The notes under the pieces are model-generated. The model searched no databases, was not told where the DNA came from, and was given only the letters and a program-made list of their open reading frames with translations. From positions 1 through 8,991 of the forward strand of contig JAAEEW010000008.1 of NCBI GenBank assembly GCA_013415595.1: DNA of 8,991 bases, given 5' to 3'. Source of the stretch: Methanosarcinales archaeon (GTDB lineage Archaea; Halobacteriota; Methanosarcinia; Methanotrichales; Methanotrichaceae). Each line of letters begins with the position of its first letter. The stretch's first letter is position 1. Below, piece after piece: positions 5,797 through 8,991 of the stretch. The position numbers and the translations under genes were made by a program.

Positions 5797-6438
5797 ATGG
5801 TTGAAGTGCATAAGGTTAGCGGTGCGGCCTACGACGGCAACGCATATCTGATCATGGATAAGCGGCCGACGATAGTGGATGTGGGCATGCGCGCCGGACC
5901 AACGATCAAGAACATCGAGAGGCATATCGACCCTCATGAGGTCGAGCAGATAGTTCTGACACACTGTCATCATGATCATTCGGCAGCGGTGCCTGCCATA
6001 CAGAAGGCCACCGGGGCCAGGGTTCTGATCCACAAAGAGGAGGCCTGCCTCATCGGCGACGAGCTGACCACTCTCGCCTACCTCTTCGGGGAGAACGCCC
6101 CGGAGTGGAAGGCGGACGGCGAGCTGGAGGAGGGAGCGGTGCTGGACCTGGGGGAGTGGAAGCTGGAGGTGCTGCACACCCCTGGCCACTCCCTTGGAAT
6201 CATCTGTCTTTACGAGAGGACACAGAAGGTCCTGTTCTCCGGGGACACCGTCTTTCCCGACGGGAACATCGGCCGGACCGACCTGTACGGCGGAGACACC
6301 GCCGTCCTCATCAAGTCCGTCGAGCGGCTGAGCAAGCTGGACGTGAAAATCATGTATCCCGGACACATGGAAGTGACCGACAATAACGTCAACGGCCAGA
6401 TCCAGATGAGCCTGCGCTTTGCCAGGAGCGTGTTTTAA
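5797..6438 (+). CDS. Metallo-beta-lactamase-fold hydrolase (glyoxalase II-like)
   Basis: A 213-residue soluble metallohydrolase. Seen: GNAYLIM near the N-terminus, IVDVG (residues 26-30), the signature LTHCHHDHSA (54-63) giving the HxHxDH ligands His56, His58, Asp60 and His61, HTPGHS (127-132) with His131, LFSGDTVF (146-153) with Asp150, and MYPGHME (186-192) with His190. All the expected dinuclear metal ligands are therefore present and the protein should be active. The layout resembles glyoxalase II and related thioesterases; the substrate cannot be read. Start ATG 5797 has AGGAAAGGTG 5 bases upstream; the frame is open a further 78 bases upstream but that would run into thiC and past the TATA box. 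The stop TAA shares its last base with the argD ATG (TAATG), so it heads a coupled operon. Confidence 0.88.
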   Translation: MVEVHKVSGAAYDGNAYLIMDKRPTIVDVGMRAGPTIKNIERHIDPHEVEQIVLTHCHHDHSAAVPAIQKATGARVLIHKEEACLIGDELTTLAYLFGENAPEWKADGELEEGAVLDLGEWKLEVLHTPGHSLGIICLYERTQKVLFSGDTVFPDGNIGRTDLYGGDTAVLIKSVERLSKLDVKIMYPGHMEVTDNNVNGQIQMSLRFARSVF

Positions 6439-7598
6439 TGAGCGGCCAGGACAGGACGGATGAGATGAAGGCCCGGGAGGAGGCCAGCATCGTCCAGACC
6501 TACACCCGCCAGCCCCTGTTCATCGTCCGGGGCTCCGGGGCCAGGGTCTGGGACGGGAACGGGAAGGAGTACCTGGACTTCGTGGCCGGGATAGCGGTGA
6601 ACAACGTAGGCCACTGCCACCCACTGGTGGTGGAGGCCATAAAGAGCCAGGCGGAGAAGCTGATCCACACCTCCAACCTCTACTACACGGAGAACCAGAT
6701 CCTCCTGGCCGAGGAGCTGAAGAGGCTCACCGGCATGGACCGGGCCTTCTACTGCAACTCCGGAGCGGAGAGCGTGGAGGCGGCCATCAAGCTGGCCCGC
6801 CGGGCTACCGGCAGGTCCGGGCTGGTGGCGGCAGAGGCCAGCTTTCACGGCCGGACCCTGGGGGCTCTGGGAGCCACCTACAAGTCCATGTACCGGGAGC
6901 CCTTCCGCCCCCTGAACGAGGCCTGCTTCGTGCCCTACAACGACGTCGAAGCCCTGAAGGGAGCGGTGGACCAGAATACCTCGGCCGTCATCCTGGAGCC
7001 GGTGCAGGGCGAGGGCGGGGTGCACGTGCCCTCCCCGGACTACCTGAGGGCGGCCCGGGACATCAGCCACGACGCCGGGGCCCTGCTCATCCTGGACGAG
7101 GTCCAGACCGGATTTGGACGCACCGGGAAGTGGTTTGGCAAGGAGCACAGCGGGGTCCTGCCCGACATCATGACCCTGGCCAAGGCCCTGGCCGGAGGGC
7201 TGCCCATGGGGGCCATGCTGGCGGCGGAGAGCGTCTCTGAGGTCTTCCAGCGGGGCGACCACGCCTCCACCTTCGGCGGAGGTGCCCTGGTCAGCGCCGC
7301 CGCCCTGGCCACCATCCGGGTCATCCGGGAGGAGGGACTGGTCAAGAGGTCGGAGGAGCTGGGCGCCGGCCTGCGCTCCGAGCTGGGAAAGCTCCCCCAC
7401 CGGGAGGTGCGAGGCCTGGGCCTGATGGTGGGCTTGGAGGTGGATGCAGACTGCGGCCAGGTGGTGGCTGCAGCCAGGGAGAAGGGAGTGCTGCTGAACA
7501 ACACCAGCCAGAACGTTCTGCGGCTGGTCCCGCCCCTGGTGGTCTCCAGGGAGGATGTCGACAGCGTGGTGAAGGTGCTTGGTGAGATACTCGGATAA
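6438..7598 (+). CDS. argD: Acetylornithine aminotransferase
   Basis: A 386-residue class-III PLP aminotransferase. ArgD transfers the amino group of glutamate to N-acetylglutamate semialdehyde to give N-acetylornithine in arginine synthesis; many family members also act in the lysine route. Seen: YLDFVAGIAVNNVGHCHP (residues 45-62), CNSGAES (106-112) for PLP phosphate, FHGRTLGALGAT (136-147), EPVQGEGG (187-194), LDEVQTGFGRTG (219-230) with Asp220, TLAKALAGGLPMGAM (246-260) with Schiff-base Lys249, and STFGGGALVSAA (277-288), where most relatives have GGNPL. Start ATG 6438 overlaps the previous stop by one base and has AGGAG 9 bases upstream (6424-6428); ATG 6465 is a less likely alternative. 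Without biochemical data an ornithine or GABA transaminase role cannot be ruled out, but length and motifs suit ArgD and hisC follows directly. Confidence 0.9.
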   Translation: MSGQDRTDEMKAREEASIVQTYTRQPLFIVRGSGARVWDGNGKEYLDFVAGIAVNNVGHCHPLVVEAIKSQAEKLIHTSNLYYTENQILLAEELKRLTGMDRAFYCNSGAESVEAAIKLARRATGRSGLVAAEASFHGRTLGALGATYKSMYREPFRPLNEACFVPYNDVEALKGAVDQNTSAVILEPVQGEGGVHVPSPDYLRAARDISHDAGALLILDEVQTGFGRTGKWFGKEHSGVLPDIMTLAKALAGGLPMGAMLAAESVSEVFQRGDHASTFGGGALVSAAALATIRVIREEGLVKRSEELGAGLRSELGKLPHREVRGLGLMVGLEVDADCGQVVAAAREKGVLLNNTSQNVLRLVPPLVVSREDVDSVVKVLGEILG

Positions 7599-8643
7599 CC
7601 TGAGGCCGGTCCTGCAGTCCCTCAAGCCCTACGTGGCCGGAAGGGGGATACAGGAGATAGCCCGGGCCTACGGCCTCGAGCCGCAAAGCATCGTCAAGCT
7701 GGGGAGCAACGAGAATCCCTACGGCCCCAGCCCCTCGGTCCGGCCGGCCATGGCCCGGGCTCCCGTCGAGCTCTATCCGGAGGCGGAGGATTTCATATCC
7801 GCCCTGGCTGAGTACACCGGCTTTTCCGAGGAGGAGGTCCTCGTCGGCTCGGGGATGGACGGGGTCATGGACACCCTGACCCGGCTATTCCTGGGGCCGG
7901 GGGACACCTCCCTGATACCCACCCCCACCTTCAGCTACTACGAGATACTGACCAGGCTATGCGGAGCCGATCCCACCTTCGTCAGGCGGGGCCCGGAGTT
8001 CCAGGTCCTGGAGAGGTCGGCCCGGGGGGCTAAGATGACCTTTCTTTGCTCACCCAACAACCCCACCGGGAACGTCCTGGAAGAAGAAGACCTGCGCCGC
8101 CTGGTGGAGAGCACGGAGGGCATAGTCTTCCTGGACGAGGCCTACGTGGACTTTGCCAGGAGGAGCCTGGCCGGGCTGGTCAGGGAGTACGAGAACCTGG
8201 TGGTGGGCCGGACCATGTCCAAGGCCTTCGGCCTGGCCGGGCTACGGCTGGGATACGCCCTGGCCCCTCCCTGGATCGCCGAGCAGTATCGCCGGGCCGC
8301 TCCACCCTTCTTCGGGCTGACCACCACCTCGGTGGCCGCAGGGGTGGCTGCCCTGGGGGACCTGGAGCACATGCGCCGGTCGGTGGCCCGCATAGTCTCC
8401 GAGCGGGAGAGGCTGACCTCGGAGATCCCCGGGGCCCGCCCCTCCCAGGGCAACTTCCTGTACCTGGAGACGGCTTCGCCGTCGTCGGAGGTGGCCGAGG
8501 CCATGCTTGGAAAGGGGGTCATCATCAGGGACTGCCGGTCGTTTCGGGATGCAGGTCTGCACCGCATCCGGGTGACGGTGGGCACTCCACAGCAAAACGA
8601 CCGCTTTCTGGAGGCTTACCGGGAGATATGCACATCGCCCTGA
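7582..8643 (+). CDS. hisC: Histidinol-phosphate aminotransferase
   Basis: A 353-residue class-I/II PLP aminotransferase converting imidazole-acetol phosphate and glutamate to histidinol phosphate in histidine synthesis. Seen (numbering from the GTG): LKPYVAGRGIQEIAR (near 14-28), KLGSNENPYGPSP (39-51), PNNPTGN (158-164), FLDEAYVDF (183-191), SKAFGLAGLRLGY (213-225) with Schiff-base Lys214, a QGNFLYLE strand near 289-296, and HRIRVTVGTPQQN near the end with the phosphate-binding Arg. All this matches HisC well. The best start is GTG 7582, which overlaps the argD end by 17 bases and has GGTG 4 bases upstream; a TTG at 7579 would leave no room for a ribosome site. No ATG is near the expected N-terminus. 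Translation is probably coupled to argD. Confidence 0.93.
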   Translation: MRYSDNLRPVLQSLKPYVAGRGIQEIARAYGLEPQSIVKLGSNENPYGPSPSVRPAMARAPVELYPEAEDFISALAEYTGFSEEEVLVGSGMDGVMDTLTRLFLGPGDTSLIPTPTFSYYEILTRLCGADPTFVRRGPEFQVLERSARGAKMTFLCSPNNPTGNVLEEEDLRRLVESTEGIVFLDEAYVDFARRSLAGLVREYENLVVGRTMSKAFGLAGLRLGYALAPPWIAEQYRRAAPPFFGLTTTSVAAGVAALGDLEHMRRSVARIVSERERLTSEIPGARPSQGNFLYLETASPSSEVAEAMLGKGVIIRDCRSFRDAGLHRIRVTVGTPQQNDRFLEAYREICTSP

Positions 8644-8991
8644 CCGGAACGCCGGGAACCGGAAAGACCACAGTGGCCGGGCTGTTGCCCTGGCCGGTGG
8701 TGGACGTAAACGCCCTGGTCCGGGAAGGTCTCCACCTGGGGGTCGACCCGGAGCGAGGATGTCTGGAGGCGGACATGGTGGCCCTGGCCGCCAGGATCGA
8801 GGAGCTCCCCGGGGAGGAAACGACGGTGCTGGAGGGGCACTTCTCCCACCATTTCGCCCCCCGGGCGGTGGTCCTCAGGCTCCATCCCCGGGAGCTTCGA
8901 GTCCGCCTGGCTGCCCGGGGCTACTCCCAGGAGAAGATCCGAGAGAACCTGGAGGCCGAGGCCCTGGACGTGGTCCTGGTGGAGGCGGTGG
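8628..8991 (+). CDS. AK6/Fap7-type adenylate kinase (nucleotide kinase), partial
   Basis: The first 121 residues are visible before the window ends. Seen: the P-loop GTPGTGKT (residues 7-14) at the very N-terminus, VVDVNALVREG (24-34), GVDPERGCLEAD (38-49), VLEGHFSH (67-74), and VVLRLHPRELRVRLAARGY (81-99) followed by SQEKIRENLEAEALDVVLVEA, the lid and helix typical of archaeal AK6/Fap7-family kinases. Members phosphorylate AMP/dAMP with ATP and, with uS11, act in maturation of the small ribosomal subunit (family knowledge). ATG 8628 overlaps the hisC end by 16 bases; a GGGAG sits only 2 bases before it and a GGAGG 13 bases before it, so coupling from hisC is likely. Only the last part of the protein (perhaps 50-60 residues) is missing. 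Confidence 0.9.
   Translation, partial: MHIALTGTPGTGKTTVAGLLPWPVVDVNALVREGLHLGVDPERGCLEADMVALAARIEELPGEETTVLEGHFSHHFAPRAVVLRLHPRELRVRLAARGYSQEKIRENLEAEALDVVLVEAV

Noticed and set aside
5754..5830. TPP riboswitch upstream of thiC
   Set aside because: Only 43 bases lie between thiC and the divergent gene, and I see none of the conserved THI-box segments.
7579..7581. TTG as the hisC start
   Set aside because: Only one base would separate it from the GGTG ribosome site; GTG 7582 has better spacing.
6435..7625. Long open frame (396 codons) on the minus strand opposite argD
   Set aside because: It mirrors argD, is rich in Gly/His/Gln/Leu without family motifs, and GC-rich codons commonly keep the opposite frame open. 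The argD motifs on the plus strand are decisive.
1..8991. CRISPR array, tRNA, rRNA, insertion sequence or phage genes
   Set aside because: I saw no regularly spaced identical repeats, cloverleaf sequence, transposase or integrase motif on either strand.

Overview
The window is GC-rich DNA (clearly above 60% G+C by eye) and looks archaeal, most likely from a methanogenic euryarchaeon. A Methanothrix/Methanocrinis-type (Methanotrichaceae) source is my guess from gene content and composition; no search supports it. The archaeal signs are an AK6/Fap7-type nucleotide kinase directly behind hisC, a short (about 424-residue) ThiC, A/T-rich TATA-like boxes upstream of several starts, AGGAG/GGTG Shine-Dalgarno sites, and short or absent leaders. 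It reads as ordinary chromosomal DNA. I see no mobile element, CRISPR array, tRNA or rRNA.

Left part (1-1298, minus strand): an FMN split-barrel (PPOX-type) protein is followed by, and overlaps by 8 bases, the N-terminal part of a PEP-synthase/PPDK-like ATP-grasp protein that runs off the left edge. A 174-bp divergent spacer (1299-1472) with repeated GCGTG half-sites separates this pair from a plus-strand NapH/CcoG-like four-helix membrane polyferredoxin (1473-2252).

Middle part (2253-5753): the ferredoxin gene converges on a minus-strand isocitrate lyase/PEP mutase superfamily gene, with a C-rich degenerate tandem repeat between them. Upstream on the minus strand are an alpha/beta hydrolase with a complete catalytic triad and thiC. 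These three minus-strand genes are separated by 178 and 202 bp and probably have separate promoters. The one before the hydrolase is the best TATA box in the window.

Right part (5797-8991, plus strand): a compact four-gene run made of a metallo-beta-lactamase-fold hydrolase, an acetylornithine-type aminotransferase (argD), histidinol-phosphate aminotransferase (hisC) and an AK6-type adenylate kinase cut by the window end. Successive genes overlap by 1, 17 and 16 bases, so they look like one translationally coupled operon. It joins arginine and histidine biosynthesis with a nucleotide kinase. It diverges from thiC across only 43 bp.

I found no convincing new multi-gene system. The points most worth checking are the short cysteine spacing in ThiC, the tandem repeat between the convergent genes, the half-site array in the divergent spacer, the orphan membrane ferredoxin with asymmetric Cys motifs, and the unassigned substrate of the KRCGH-type lyase.
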